From the NCBI GenBank assembly GCA_004020365.1, contig SAQR01000008.1:62001-126000 (forward strand): a DNA stretch of 64,000 bases. Reading direction: 5' to 3'. The notes under the pieces are model-generated. The model did no database searches. It was not told the DNA's origin and saw only the letters and a list, made by a program, of their open reading frames with translations. The stretch comes from Mesorhizobium sp. (GTDB taxonomy: Bacteria; Pseudomonadota; Alphaproteobacteria; Rhizobiales; Rhizobiaceae). Below are positions 42,936 to 52,104 of this stretch, in pieces; within the stretch, counting starts at the first letter, position 1, and each line of letters begins with the position of its first letter. The translations under genes and the position numbers were made by a program.

Positions 42936-43784
42936 GGCAGCGGGAACTTCCACATTGTCGATCAGCCTGGTCTTGCCCAGCCAGGCGGCTGCGAGCAGGC
43001 GTCCGTCGCGGTTTGGCCGCCACGGGGCGAGCGTCAGGCTCTCGCGCGCCGCGACATAATCGACTTTGTCGAAGCCGGCCTCGACCAGCGCGCGGCTGGC
43101 ATCGGCGGTCGCGCTGTCTTCATCCGCGCCTGCTGCGAGTGCGGTCGCCGCCCGGCGCAAGATGGCGTTGAGCTGGCGCGCCACCGCAAGCTCGGCATCG
43201 CCGAGATAGGCGTTGCGTGACGACATGGCGAGCCCATGCGCGTCGCGTATTGTTGGCGCGCCGATGATGTCCACCGGCAGATCAAGATCGCTGCAGAGCT
43301 GCCTGACGACGCAAAGCTGCTGGTAGTCCTTTTCGCCAAAAACCGCGCAGTCGGGCGACGCCTGCAGGAAGAGTTTTGCCACGACCGTTGCGACGCCGTC
43401 GAAGAAGGTCGGCCGAAAATCCGATTCTAGCCCTGCGGCTGGCCCACCGACCGCGATCCTTGTGGCGAAGCCGGCCGGGTACATCTGCGACACACCAGGG
43501 GTGAAGGCAAGTTGTGCGCCGGCCTCGGCCAGCCGATCGAGATCGCGGCCGAGCTGGCGCGGATATTTGTCGAGATCTTCGCTCGGCGCGAACTGGGCAG
43601 GGTTGACGAAGATCGAGACAATGCAGCGATCGGCCTTCTCCAGCGCGATCCTGATCAGCGAGACATGGCCGTCATGCAGCGCACCCATGGTCGGCACCAT
43701 GGCAAGGCTTAGGCCATCGCGACGCCAGTCGCGGATTTGTGCGCGAAGGGCGGCGACGCTGTCGACGACGAGAAGCCGGCTCAT
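42933..43784 (-). CDS. panC: Pantothenate synthetase
   Basis: 283 residues; ATP-dependent condensation of pantoate with beta-alanine. The nucleotidyltransferase signature HDGH (37-40) in PTMGALHDGHVSLI, SIFVNPAQFAPSEDLDKYPR, and VFGEKDYQQLCVVRQL are diagnostic. Its ATG overlaps the panB stop by four bases, so the two are translationally coupled. No panD in the window. Confidence 0.95.
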   Translation of the reverse strand: MSRLLVVDSVAALRAQIRDWRRDGLSLAMVPTMGALHDGHVSLIRIALEKADRCIVSIFVNPAQFAPSEDLDKYPRQLGRDLDRLAEAGAQLAFTPGVSQMYPAGFATRIAVGGPAAGLESDFRPTFFDGVATVVAKLFLQASPDCAVFGEKDYQQLCVVRQLCSDLDLPVDIIGAPTIRDAHGLAMSSRNAYLGDAELAVARQLNAILRRAATALAAGADEDSATADASRALVEAGFDKVDYVAARESLTLAPWRPNRDGRLLAAAWLGKTRLIDNVEVPAA

Positions 43785-44626
43785 TCTTTGTTCTTGTCGG
43801 CTGTGGCGGAAAAGACGTGGTCCGGGCTCGGAAAAGTCCGGCTGCGCACTTCCGCTGCATAGCTGGCTGCTGCCTGCGATATGACGCTGCGCAGGTCGGC
43901 ATATTGCTTGACGAATTTCGGCACCCGGTCAACGGTCAGGCCGACCATGTCGTCGATGACCAGGATCTGGCCGTCGCAGTCGCCGCTGGCGCCGATACCG
44001 ATGGTTGGAATGGAAATGTGCCGGGTGAGGTCGGCGGCGACGGTCTCGACGGTGCCTTCGATGACCACCGAGAACGCGCCGGCCTTTTCGACCGCTTCGG
44101 CGTCGCGATAAAGGGCAGCCACATTCTCGTCGGTCCGGCCCTTGATCCTGTAGCCGCCATCGCTTTCCACCGATTGCGGCTGCAAGCCGATATGTCCCAT
44201 GACCGGAATGCCGGCAGCGACAATCGCCGCAATCTGTCGGGCAACTGTGACGCCACCCTCCAGCTTGACGGCCTGGCAACCGGTTTCGTCGATGATCCGC
44301 TGCGCCGAGGCAACGGCTTGGCGCGGCGTTGCCTCATAGCTCCCGGCCGGCATGTCGACCACCACACAGGCCTTGGCTGACCCTCGCATCACCGCTTGTC
44401 CGTGGGCGATCATCATCTCCAGCGAGGCGCCCAGCGTGGTCTTGTGGCCATGGAGAACCATGGCGACGCTGTCGCCGACCAGAAGCAGGTCGACATGATC
44501 GTCGAGCAGGCGAGCGATGGGATAGGTATAGGCGGTGAGGCAGACGACCGGCACGCCGCCCTTGCGCAGGCGAATGGAGCTGGCACTGATCCGCGGATCC
44601 GCGCCGGATGCGTCTGTGGCCATCAT
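43781..44626 (-). CDS. panB: 3-methyl-2-oxobutanoate hydroxymethyltransferase
   Basis: 281 residues; makes ketopantoate from 2-oxoisovalerate and methylene-tetrahydrofolate, the first committed step to pantothenate. VVCLTAYTYPIARLLDDHVD, LLVGDSVAMVLHGHKTTLG (Mg-binding Asp) and GGVTVARQIAAIVAAGIPVM match the family; the catalytic Glu is in VIEGTVETVAADLT. First gene of the panBC operon. The start MMATDAS may be one codon shorter. Confidence 0.95.
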   Translation of the reverse strand: MMATDASGADPRISASSIRLRKGGVPVVCLTAYTYPIARLLDDHVDLLLVGDSVAMVLHGHKTTLGASLEMMIAHGQAVMRGSAKACVVVDMPAGSYEATPRQAVASAQRIIDETGCQAVKLEGGVTVARQIAAIVAAGIPVMGHIGLQPQSVESDGGYRIKGRTDENVAALYRDAEAVEKAGAFSVVIEGTVETVAADLTRHISIPTIGIGASGDCDGQILVIDDMVGLTVDRVPKFVKQYADLRSVISQAAASYAAEVRSRTFPSPDHVFSATADKNKE

Positions 44627-44873
44627 TCCCTCCCTCGACCGTCAGTCAGGCTGGGTACCTGCATGCGGCGCGCTGAGCTTTAGAAAGACCGGGCAGCCTT
44701 GGCAAGGCATGCCTCGACAGGATGCGAAAGGCTTGCCACGGTGCGTCGGTTTCCGACGGCCATTTGCGCGGCTCGTGCGGCAAAACCCTTGCCTTGGTGA
44801 TGGCCTGACGCCATAAGCAGGAAACAGGCGCCGCCGCGACGACTGCCGCGAGGATTTGGGCACGAGGATTTGG

Positions 44874-45272
44874 ATGAAGACTTTTCTTCTGCAATTTTTC
44901 ACCTGGTGGAACAGCCAGACGCTGGGCACGCGCTTCCACACCTGGCGGCATGGCAAGAAAGTCGGGCAGGACGAGGCTGGCAACGTCTACTACGAGGGTG
45001 GTGTCGATTCGGAAGGCCGCACACGCCGCTGGGTCATCTATCGCGACTATTCGGAAGCCTCGATGATTCCGCCCGGCTGGCATGGCTGGATGCATCACCG
45101 CGTCGACACGCCGCCGCCGAGCGAAAACTACAAGCCACGCGACTGGCAGAAGCCGCATCAGCCGAACCTTACCGGAAGTGCCGCCGCCTATCGCCCCAAG
45201 GGCTCCATACTCAGCAATCAGCACCGCCCGCAGGTGACCGGCGATTACGACGCCTGGACGCCGGGATCGTAA
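44874..45272 (+). CDS. NADH:ubiquinone oxidoreductase accessory subunit NDUFA12 (17.2 kDa type)
   Basis: 132 residues. FFTWWNSQTLGTRFHTWRHG, then GKKVGQDEAGNVYYEGG and RRWVIYRDYSEASMIPPGWH mark the NDUFA12 family, a peripheral-arm accessory subunit of complex I kept in alphaproteobacteria and mitochondria. GAGG nine bases before the ATG at 44874. DUF2155 follows 125 bp later, a conserved alphaproteobacterial pairing. Confidence 0.94.
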   Translation: MKTFLLQFFTWWNSQTLGTRFHTWRHGKKVGQDEAGNVYYEGGVDSEGRTRRWVIYRDYSEASMIPPGWHGWMHHRVDTPPPSENYKPRDWQKPHQPNLTGSAAAYRPKGSILSNQHRPQVTGDYDAWTPGS

Positions 45273-45397
45273 CCGCTCGTCGAGACGGATCGGTCCTTTA
45301 TCGCCACAATTGGCGTTTAGCTGCTTGTCGATCTGACAGCAGCGACTAGCCTTGGGCGCGATAGAATCGACCCGGGCGCAAACCACCGGATCCCTAC

Positions 45398-46024
45398 ATG
45401 AGCATTTTCAGCCGAATTTCGATGGGCGGACTGACGGTGGCCGCCGCTTTTGTCGCTTGCACCATTGCCGCCGCACAGACGCTGGAGGCGCCAGTGGACC
45501 CGGGGGCACCGATGGAGTTGGAGCCGCCAATGGACCCGGGGGCGCCGACGGAATTTGAGGCACCAGTGGATCCGGGGGCGCCGACGGAATTTGAGGCACC
45601 AGTGGATCCGGATGCGCCAATGGAACCGGATGCGGCCGTGGAACCGGATATGACAGCTCCTGCGGCACCGGCGGCACCGCAACGCATCACCAATCCTGTC
45701 GCCGAATTCGCCGGCATCGACAAGATCACCGGCCGCATTATCACCTTCGATGTCTATATCGACGAGACGGTGCAGTTCGGCGCTTTGCAGGTGACGCCGC
45801 GCATCTGCTATTCGCGGCCGCAAACCGAAGAGCCAAAGACCGATTCCTTCGTCGAGGTCGATGAGATCACGCTGGATCGCAAGATCCGCCGCATCTTCAC
45901 CGGCTGGATGTTTGCCGAAAGCCCTGGCCTCAACGCCGTCGAGCACGCGGTCTACGACGTCTGGCTGAAGGGCTGCAAGCAGAAGTCGCAGGTGCCGGCA
46001 CCCGACGCGGCCAAAACCAATTAG
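45398..46024 (+). CDS. DUF2155 family secreted protein with 12-residue Pro/Asp/Glu repeats
   Basis: 208 residues. Signal peptide (LTVAAAFVACTIAAAQ, cleavage near 26) followed by four units of APVDPGAPTEFE type (about 31-78) and a short AAVEPDM remnant, then the DUF2155 domain (about 92-195: NPVAEFAGIDKITGRIITFD, YIDETVQFGALQVTPRICYS, FTGWMFAESPGLNAVEHAVY). The domain is conserved next to NDUFA12 and aat; function unknown, periplasmic. The repeat is DNA-level and may vary in copy number. Confidence 0.9.
   Translation: MSIFSRISMGGLTVAAAFVACTIAAAQTLEAPVDPGAPMELEPPMDPGAPTEFEAPVDPGAPTEFEAPVDPDAPMEPDAAVEPDMTAPAAPAAPQRITNPVAEFAGIDKITGRIITFDVYIDETVQFGALQVTPRICYSRPQTEEPKTDSFVEVDEITLDRKIRRIFTGWMFAESPGLNAVEHAVYDVWLKGCKQKSQVPAPDAAKTN
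45488..45631 (+). repeat. Four 36-bp tandem coding repeats in the DUF2155 gene
   Basis: Units at 45488, 45524, 45560 and 45596, of the form GCACCAGTGGATCCGGGGGC + GCCGACGGAATTTGAG. Units 2 and 3 are nearly identical; units 1 and 4 have substitutions (MELE, MEPD). Confidence 0.95.
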
Positions 46025-46126
46025 AAGCTTGGGGCCGGGATCGCCTGTTCGGGATCCCTACTGAGCCTTCCGGAACCGCCTTATTCTCCGTGCGTTGGTC
46101 ATGGCTGGCGTTACGGAGATGTTCCC

Positions 46127-46495
46127 ATGATGGCCAACAAGAACGAACTCCTCGATCTCGAAAAAGGATTCTGGACCGGCGACGCTGCCTATTTCAAAGC
46201 CAATGCCGATACCAAATGCCTCGTGGCTTTCCCAAACATGGCGCAAGCGATGAGCAACGCCGATCTGGCCGAAACCGCGACGGAACCGAATCGCTGGCGC
46301 GATCTCGACATCGACCTCAAGGGCATCGTCGAGCCGGGCAGCGACATTGTCATGCTGACCTATGAGGCCCATGCCACTCGCGAGAATGGCGAGCCTTATG
46401 CGGCGCTGGTCAGCACCGGCTACGTCCATCGCGTCAATGGCTGGAAGATGATGTTCCACGCGCAGACGCCGCTTGAGCCTGCCGCAAAAACCTGA
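46127..46495 (+). CDS. NTF2-like (DUF4440/SnoaL type) small protein
   Basis: 122 residues. LLDLEKGFWTGDAAYFKANA, LKGIVEPGSDIVMLTYEAHA and VSTGYVHRVNGWKMMFHAQT fit the NTF2-like cone fold of DUF4440 proteins. It lies between the DUF2155 gene and the oppositely oriented aat, interrupting an otherwise conserved block. No catalytic residues can be assigned. Confidence 0.8.
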   Translation: MMANKNELLDLEKGFWTGDAAYFKANADTKCLVAFPNMAQAMSNADLAETATEPNRWRDLDIDLKGIVEPGSDIVMLTYEAHATRENGEPYAALVSTGYVHRVNGWKMMFHAQTPLEPAAKT

Positions 46496-46520
46496 CCAAG
46501 AACCCGACCTTTGGCGCAGA

Positions 46521-47138
46521 TCATGGGAAAAACACCGCCTCGCCCTTCAGCGCGTCGGCCAGCATCTTTTCGTATTTGCCCCTTGGCACGTCGACCGCGC
46601 CGAAGCGTTTGAGGTGCTCGGTGGTGAACTGCGTGTCGAGCAAGGCGAAGTGTCGTTGCTTCAGGCGTTCGACCAGGTGCACCAAACAGACCTTCGACGC
46701 GTCCGTTTCCCTGGCGAACATGCTTTCGCCGAAGAACACCCGGCCGAGCGACACGCCGTAGAGGCCGCCAACCAGCCGACCTTCGCGCCAGGCTTCGACC
46801 GAATGGCAATGGCCCATCCGATGGAGTTCGACATAGGCCTCACGGATCGGCGCATTGATCCAGGTCGACCGGCGTTCCTCGCGCCGCTCGGCGCAGCCGT
46901 CGATGGTCGCCTCGAAATCAAAATCGAAACGGATATTGAACAGGTTTTTCCGGATCGCCTTCCTCAGGCTTTTGGGCGTGTGAAAACCATCCAGCGGGAT
47001 GATGCCGCGCGTCTCCGGCCGCACCCAGAACACTTCGGGATCGGTGGCGCTTTCGGCCATCGGAAAGACGCCCGAGGCGTAGGCCTTGAGCAACAGGTCG
47101 GTCGGGATGCGATAGCCTGGCGCGTAGGGACGGGTCAT
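46521..47138 (-). CDS. aat: Leucyl/phenylalanyl-tRNA-protein transferase
   Basis: 205 residues; adds Leu or Phe from tRNA to N-terminal Arg/Lys of proteins, making ClpS/ClpAP degradation signals. [80 protein letters not shown] and [10 protein letters not shown] are the standard blocks in order. Located 29 bp after accC on the same strand, as in many Rhizobiales. Confidence 0.95.
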   Translation of the reverse strand: MTRPYAPGYRIPTDLLLKAYASGVFPMAESATDPEVFWVRPETRGIIPLDGFHTPKSLRKAIRKNLFNIRFDFDFEATIDGCAERREERRSTWINAPIREAYVELHRMGHCHSVEAWREGRLVGGLYGVSLGRVFFGESMFARETDASKVCLVHLVERLKQRHFALLDTQFTTEHLKRFGAVDVPRGKYEKMLADALKGEAVFFP

Positions 47139-47167
47139 CGCGCCATTATATTCTATAAGTTCACGTC

Positions 47168-48511
47168 CTAATCCTCATCGGCCAGATATTTTTCCAGCCA
47201 GTGGATGTCATACTCGCCATTGGCGATATCGGCATTGCCGACGAGATCGCGAAACAGCGGCAGCGTCGTCTTGATGCCGTCGACGACGAATTCGTCGAGC
47301 GCCCGCCGCAGCCGCATCATGCATTCGACGCGATTGCGGCCGTGCACGATCAGCTTGCCGATCAAGCTGTCGTAGTAGGGCGGGATCTTGTAGCCGGAAT
47401 AGACGCCGGAATCGACACGGATGCCGAGGCCGCCCGGCGTGTGGAAGTGGGTGATCGTGCCGGGCGAGGGGGTGAATGTGCGCGGATCCTCGGCATTGAT
47501 GCGGCATTCGATGGCGTGGCCCTGAAAGCGGATCTCTTCCTGGCGCATGGAAAGCCCGCCGCCCGAGGCGACGCGGATCTGCTCGTGCACGAGGTCGATG
47601 CCGGTGATTGCCTCCGTCACTGGATGCTCGACCTGCAGGCGCGTATTCATCTCGATGAAATAGAACTCGCCGTTCTCATAGAGGAATTCGATGGTGCCGG
47701 CGCCGGAGTAGCCGAGATCGGCGATCGCCCTGGCACAGACGCCGCCGATATGCGCGCGCTCCTCGGCATTGAGCGCCGGCGAGGGCGCCTCTTCCCAGAC
47801 TTTTTGGTGGCGGCGCTGCAGCGAGCAGTCGCGTTCGCCGAAATGCACGCCGTGGCCGGCACCGTCGCCGAACACCTGGACCTCGATGTGGCGCGGCTTT
47901 TCGAGGTATTTTTCGATGTAGACGGCGTCGTCGCCGAAGGCAGCACCGGCTTCCGAGCGCGCCGTCTGCAGCGCGACGACAAGATCGGCTTCGCTGCGCG
48001 CCACCTTCATGCCGCGTCCGCCGCCGCCGGCCGACGCCTTGATGATCACGGGATAGCCGATCTCGGCGGCGATGCGTCTGGCTTCCTTTTCCTCGGTGAC
48101 CGCCCCGTCGGAGCCGGGCACTACCGGAATGCCGAGGCGCTTTGCGGTGCGCTTGGCTTCGATCTTGTCGCCCATGACGCGGATGTGATCGCCGGACGGG
48201 CCGATGAAGGTGATGTTGTGAGCGGCGAGGATATCGGCGAATTTGGCATTCTCCGACAGGAATCCGTAGCCCGGATGCACCGCGTCGGCGCCGGTGATCT
48301 CGCACGCCGCGACGATCTGGTGGATGTTGAGATAGCTGTCGCGCGACGGCGGCGGGCCAATGCAGACGCTCTCGTCGGCGAGCCGCACATGCATGGCGTC
48401 GGCGTCGGCGGTGGAATGCACCACCACCGTCTGGATGCCGAGCTCCTTGCAGGCGCGCAGCACCCTCAGAGCGATTTCGCCGCGATTGGCGATAAGGATT
48501 TTCTGGAACAT
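47168..48511 (-). CDS. accC: Acetyl-CoA carboxylase, biotin carboxylase subunit
   Basis: 447 residues; ATP-dependent carboxylation of biotin on AccB, first half of malonyl-CoA synthesis. N-terminal [23 protein letters not shown]-grasp glycine loop [35 protein letters not shown] and [20 protein letters not shown] are diagnostic. Lies 19 bp downstream of accB in the aroQ-accB-accC-aat order. Confidence 0.97.
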   Translation of the reverse strand: MFQKILIANRGEIALRVLRACKELGIQTVVVHSTADADAMHVRLADESVCIGPPPSRDSYLNIHQIVAACEITGADAVHPGYGFLSENAKFADILAAHNITFIGPSGDHIRVMGDKIEAKRTAKRLGIPVVPGSDGAVTEEKEARRIAAEIGYPVIIKASAGGGGRGMKVARSEADLVVALQTARSEAGAAFGDDAVYIEKYLEKPRHIEVQVFGDGAGHGVHFGERDCSLQRRHQKVWEEAPSPALNAEERAHIGGVCARAIADLGYSGAGTIEFLYENGEFYFIEMNTRLQVEHPVTEAITGIDLVHEQIRVASGGGLSMRQEEIRFQGHAIECRINAEDPRTFTPSPGTITHFHTPGGLGIRVDSGVYSGYKIPPYYDSLIGKLIVHGRNRVECMMRLRRALDEFVVDGIKTTLPLFRDLVGNADIANGEYDIHWLEKYLADED

Positions 48512-48530
48512 TTTTCGGCTGTTCCCGGCT

Positions 48531-48989
48531 CTATTCGATCACGACGAGCGGCATGCCATATTCGACCGGCTGCGCATCCTCGAACAGGATCGCCGTCACC
48601 GTTCCGGCACGGGGCGAGGGGATCTGGTTCATCGTCTTCATCGCTTCGATGATCAGCAGCGTCTGGCCTTCCTTGACCTGTTGGCCGACCTCGATGAACG
48701 CCTTGGCGTCGGGCGATGGCGCCAGGTAGGCGGTGCCGACCATGGGCGAGGCCACTGCGTTCTTGGACACGTCGGCTGCTGCCGGGGCGGCTGCCGCCGA
48801 CGGCTGCGCTGCCGGCGGCGCATAGGCGGGCTGCGGTGCGGCGACCGCATGGACGGCCGGCGCCTGTCGCGACACGCGCACCTTCAAGTCGCCCAGCTCG
48901 ACCTCGATCTCGGTGAGGTTGGTGTCGTTCAGTATGCCCGCCAGATCGCGGATAAGCTGCTGGTCAACACCATTCTTCTTTATCGACAT
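48531..48989 (-). CDS. accB: Acetyl-CoA carboxylase, biotin carboxyl carrier protein
   Basis: 152 residues. An N-terminal helical part (about 1-40) is joined by an Ala/Pro linker (45-75) to the biotinyl domain (78-152). Biotin is attached at Lys118 in EAMKTMNQI; the usual motif is EAMKMMN, so Thr replaces Met after the lysine. The ATG at 48989 gives the family start [14 protein letters not shown]; an upstream start to 49019 overlaps the aroQ end and is unlikely. Confidence 0.95.
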   Translation of the reverse strand: MSIKKNGVDQQLIRDLAGILNDTNLTEIEVELGDLKVRVSRQAPAVHAVAAPQPAYAPPAAQPSAAAAPAAADVSKNAVASPMVGTAYLAPSPDAKAFIEVGQQVKEGQTLLIIEAMKTMNQIPSPRAGTVTAILFEDAQPVEYGMPLVVIE

Positions 48990-49015
48990 TTTCGAGCCTT
49001 CTGTTTGTTGGCCGG

Positions 49016-49450
49016 TCATAGGCGTGCGGCCAGCGCCTGCAGCGCCAGTGTGTAGCCGAGCGGCCCGAACCCACAGATCACGCCGACGGCGACCGGCGAG
49101 ACCATGGAAACGTGGCGGAATGCTTCCCGCGCATGGATGTTGGAAAGATGAACTTCGGCGACGGGCAATGGCGCGACGGAGCGGATGGCGTCGTGAATGG
49201 CGATCGAGGTGTGGCTGTAGGCGCCCGGATTGATGACGATGCCGACAGCCTTGTCGGCGGCTTCCTGTATCCAGTCGACGAGGTCGCCCTCATGGTTCGA
49301 CTGACGGAAATCGATCTCGAGCCCAAGTGCCGCACCTGCCTGTTTGCAATCGTCGGCGATCGCGGCCAGCGTCTTGCCGCCATAGATGCCAGGCTCGCGC
49401 TTGCCGAGCGCGTTGAGGTTGGGACCGTTCAGGACGAAAACCGTTTTCAA
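49016..49450 (-). CDS. aroQ: 3-dehydroquinate dehydratase, type II
   Basis: 144 residues from a TTG start with GGAAAGG eight bases upstream; homologues begin at this position ([20 protein letters not shown]). Catalyses the third shikimate step. GIYGGKTL contains the active-site Tyr, [15 protein letters not shown] the substrate loop, NPGAYSHTS the Asn and [11 protein letters not shown] the His. Upstream of accB by 26 bp; the cluster aroQ-accB-accC is typical. Confidence 0.95.
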   Translation of the reverse strand: MKTVFVLNGPNLNALGKREPGIYGGKTLAAIADDCKQAGAALGLEIDFRQSNHEGDLVDWIQEAADKAVGIVINPGAYSHTSIAIHDAIRSVAPLPVAEVHLSNIHAREAFRHVSMVSPVAVGVICGFGPLGYTLALQALAARL

Positions 49451-49590
49451 AATGCCGACCTTTCCCACGCCGGCATCAGTCGGCGCGCCGGACCTCTATA
49501 ATGGGCTTAGACGCCTGCGAAAAGAGCGCAAGTGGGTTCTTTCGCTGTCCACAACAGGCGAAAAATGGCTTGCGGAAAGCCAGCGGCCGA

Positions 49591-50397
49591 TCAGAGTGCG
49601 GCCTTGGCCGCCGCGATCTTCTCCGCCAGCACGTCCTGGCCGAGCGCACCGAACACCACCTCATTTCCGACCACATAGGAGGGCGTTCCGGTGATGGCCA
49701 GCTTGTTGGCAAGATCATAGGTCTTGGAGAGGGCCTCGGCGATCGACGGATCCTTCATCTTCTCGCGCAACGTCGCTTCGTTGGCGCCGAGCGAAAGCGC
49801 TACCTTGATGGCCGCTGCTTCGGTGGCGCGTCCCTGGCCGCCGAGCAACGCGTTGTGGAACTCGCCGTATTTCTCCGGCATCATCAGGTGGAAGGCCATC
49901 GACACGACGCTCGCCTTCTGCGAATCCGGGCCGAGGATCGGGAACTCCTTGAGCACGAAGCGCAGCTCCGGATCGGCTGTCGTCAGCGTCTGCATGTCCT
50001 CCAAAGCGCGTTTGCAGTAGCCGCAATTGTAATCGTAGAACTCGACGATGGTGACCTTGCCGTTCGGATTGCCGACGACGCCATCGAAGGCCGAGTTGAA
50101 GATCTGGTCCTTGGCACCTTTGATGACCTCGAGACTGGCGACGCGCTGCGCCTCCTTCTGCTTGGCCTCGAGCGCTTCCTGAGCTTCCAGCAGCACTTCC
50201 GGGTTCTTCAGGAGATAGTCGCGGATGATGCCTTCGACTTCAGCCCGGTCGATCTTGGTGTCGGCGGAGGCTGCCTGGGCGATCTGCGCGGCATCGGCCT
50301 TTGCCGTCTGCGGACTCCCGGTCACGAACCCAAAACCCAGCATGGCAAGAGCGACCGCCACGCCCGTGGTGCCCAGCAAAATTGCCTTGTTCATCAT
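49591..50397 (-). CDS. DsbA-family thiol-disulfide oxidoreductase (Com1/DsbD-helper type)
   Basis: 268 residues. N-terminal signal or anchor (about 5-25), a helical Com1-like extension (about 48-90, DRAEVEGIIRDYLLKNPEVL), then a thioredoxin-DsbA domain with active site Cys125-Gly-Tyr-Cys128 and a cis-Pro in ITGTPSYVVG. Secreted protein folding or cysteine repair in the periplasm is expected. Often follows aroQ in reverse order as here, with 140 bp between. Three 17-bp tandem repeats lie before its start. Confidence 0.9.
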   Translation of the reverse strand: MMNKAILLGTTGVAVALAMLGFGFVTGSPQTAKADAAQIAQAASADTKIDRAEVEGIIRDYLLKNPEVLLEAQEALEAKQKEAQRVASLEVIKGAKDQIFNSAFDGVVGNPNGKVTIVEFYDYNCGYCKRALEDMQTLTTADPELRFVLKEFPILGPDSQKASVVSMAFHLMMPEKYGEFHNALLGGQGRATEAAAIKVALSLGANEATLREKMKDPSIAEALSKTYDLANKLAITGTPSYVVGNEVVFGALGQDVLAEKIAAAKAAL

Positions 50398-50424
50398 CGC
50401 TGATCCTCTTGCCTGGTTTCCGAC

Positions 50425-50475
50425 CCGATTGGTCCGACTATCCGATTGGTTCGACTACCCGATTGGTTCGACTAC
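50425..50475. repeat. Three 17-bp tandem repeats
   Basis: CCGATTGGTCCGACTAT, CCGATTGGTTCGACTAC and CCGATTGGTTCGACTAC, back to back in the gap between the M48 protease stop and the DsbA-like start. Copies 2 and 3 are identical. They occupy the 5' region of the dsbA-like gene. Confidence 0.95.
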
Positions 50476-50500
50476 TTGTCGCCGCGCACGGCCGGAAGGT

Positions 50501-51895
50501 TCACTTTTTCTTGCCTGATGGTGCGTAGTTTATGATGTCCTGCGCGCGGATCCAGCCCGGCTCGCCGCGCTTCATTTTCATCTGCGCGCGCATTGCGAAG
50601 ATCTTGGCGTCCTTGTAGGCGCCGGAATAGAAATGGCCTTCGGCGGTCGCAAGGTCGGCGGCCGGAATGTTGCCAAGCTCGCCATAGGCCTGCGCAAGAT
50701 GGCGGTAACCGACGGCGTTTTCTCGGTCGCGCGCGAGACCCTTGTTGATCTGCACCACCGCTTTCTCCAGGGAATCGGGCGTGCCGACGGCCATCAGCGC
50801 CTGGCCGTAGGAAACCGGCAGCAGCCCGGATCGCGCTGGATCGAGGCTGACCGCCTTGGCATAGGCTTCCGCGGCAGCCTTCGGTTTGTTCGCCTTCATC
50901 AGGATGTCGCCGCGCAATTCCTGGAAATAGGGGTTCTTCGGCTGTGCCTTGATCAGCGCGTTGGTTTTGGCGAGCGCCCCGGCCAGATTGCCGAAAAGAT
51001 AGCTCGTCTGCGCGTCGCCATATTGCGAGGCGAGGCTGCCCGGCATCTTGCGCATCAGCCGCGATGCGGCGGCCTGGCCTCCCATATAGGCAGCGATCTT
51101 GATGCGCATCATGTCGTGCCGCTGCTGCAGCGCCGGCGGATCGACCTTTTCGACGTAGGGGCTTTTCTTGACCAGGACTTCGAGGTTGGCGATGCGTTCG
51201 CGCGGCAGCGGATGACTGATCCGGTAGGGGTCGACCTGCGCCCCTGACAGCGAAAGCGCGCTTTGAAAGCGGCCGAAGGTCTTCAGCATGCCCAGGCCGG
51301 ACTGGCCGGTGGCATTGAGATAGGTTACCGCCGAGCGGTCGGCGGTCATTTCTTCGGTGCGCTGATAAGCGAGGATACTGCGCTGCGCCATCTCGCCGCC
51401 GCCAGCTGCAACCCCCATGCCGGCGCCGGCCAGGCCCCGGCTTTTGCTGGTGGCGCCGGCAACCATGGCACCGGCGCCAAGCAGCGTCGCGATGATGGCC
51501 ATCGTCTTGGCGCGTTCGAGCTGGTTGCGCAATTTTTGCTGGTGGCCGCCGGCGATGTGACCGGCTTCATGGGCGATGACGCCGATGATCTCGTTGGGCG
51601 TCTCCGCCGACATCAGGGCGCCGGTGTTGATGAACAGGCGGGAGCCGGCAACGAAGGCGTTGAAACTCTGGTCGTTGACCAGCACGATGTCGACGCCGTC
51701 TTCCGGCAGGCCCGCGGCCCTGAAGATCGGCCGCGCATAGGCGCGCACCAGCGCCTCGATCTCGGCATCGCGCACCACCGGCACGTTTTGCGCGAAGGCG
51801 CTGACCGTGCTGGTCACAGCCACCGTCGCGGCAAGCGAAAGCGTCGCGAAGGCGCGCGCTGCCCTGGCTATTGTCGATTTGGGTCGGCTCAACAT
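50501..51895 (-). CDS. M48-family metalloprotease with TPR repeats (BepA/LoiP type)
   Basis: 464 residues. Signal peptide (about 14-36, AFATLSLAATVAVTSTVSAF), then the gluzincin motif His109-Glu-Ala-Gly-His113 in GVIAHEAGHIAGGH and a third Glu in QRTEEMTADRSAVTYL. TPR-like repeats cover about 290-460. This is the plan of BepA, a periplasmic protease-chaperone for outer-membrane protein assembly. Transcribed toward the dsbA-like gene, which fits shared envelope quality control. Confidence 0.93.
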   Translation of the reverse strand: MLSRPKSTIARAARAFATLSLAATVAVTSTVSAFAQNVPVVRDAEIEALVRAYARPIFRAAGLPEDGVDIVLVNDQSFNAFVAGSRLFINTGALMSAETPNEIIGVIAHEAGHIAGGHQQKLRNQLERAKTMAIIATLLGAGAMVAGATSKSRGLAGAGMGVAAGGGEMAQRSILAYQRTEEMTADRSAVTYLNATGQSGLGMLKTFGRFQSALSLSGAQVDPYRISHPLPRERIANLEVLVKKSPYVEKVDPPALQQRHDMMRIKIAAYMGGQAAASRLMRKMPGSLASQYGDAQTSYLFGNLAGALAKTNALIKAQPKNPYFQELRGDILMKANKPKAAAEAYAKAVSLDPARSGLLPVSYGQALMAVGTPDSLEKAVVQINKGLARDRENAVGYRHLAQAYGELGNIPAADLATAEGHFYSGAYKDAKIFAMRAQMKMKRGEPGWIRAQDIINYAPSGKKK

Positions 51896-52104
51896 GGCAG
51901 GTCCACTGGTAGACGAGCGGGTGAAGGATGAAAAGTCGGCACTGAAACTTTACTGAACTTGTGATCCTCACATCAATCGGGCATTTGTGCGGCGCGGGAC
52001 GCCAAAGCCCGGCGCCGGCAGCCGGCAAGCGCCGGCCCAAAGGGCCGATCTCAAAGGGCTGGCCCAAAGGGCTGACCCAAGGGCGAAGAAGGAAATGAGG
52101 TCAA

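Noticed and set aside
47201-48652. A 483-codon open frame antisense to accC
   Set aside because: Same reason: accC is unmistakable and the opposite frame shows only mirror composition.
50425-50475. CRISPR-like array
   Set aside because: The 17-bp units are directly adjacent with no spacers; it is a simple tandem repeat.
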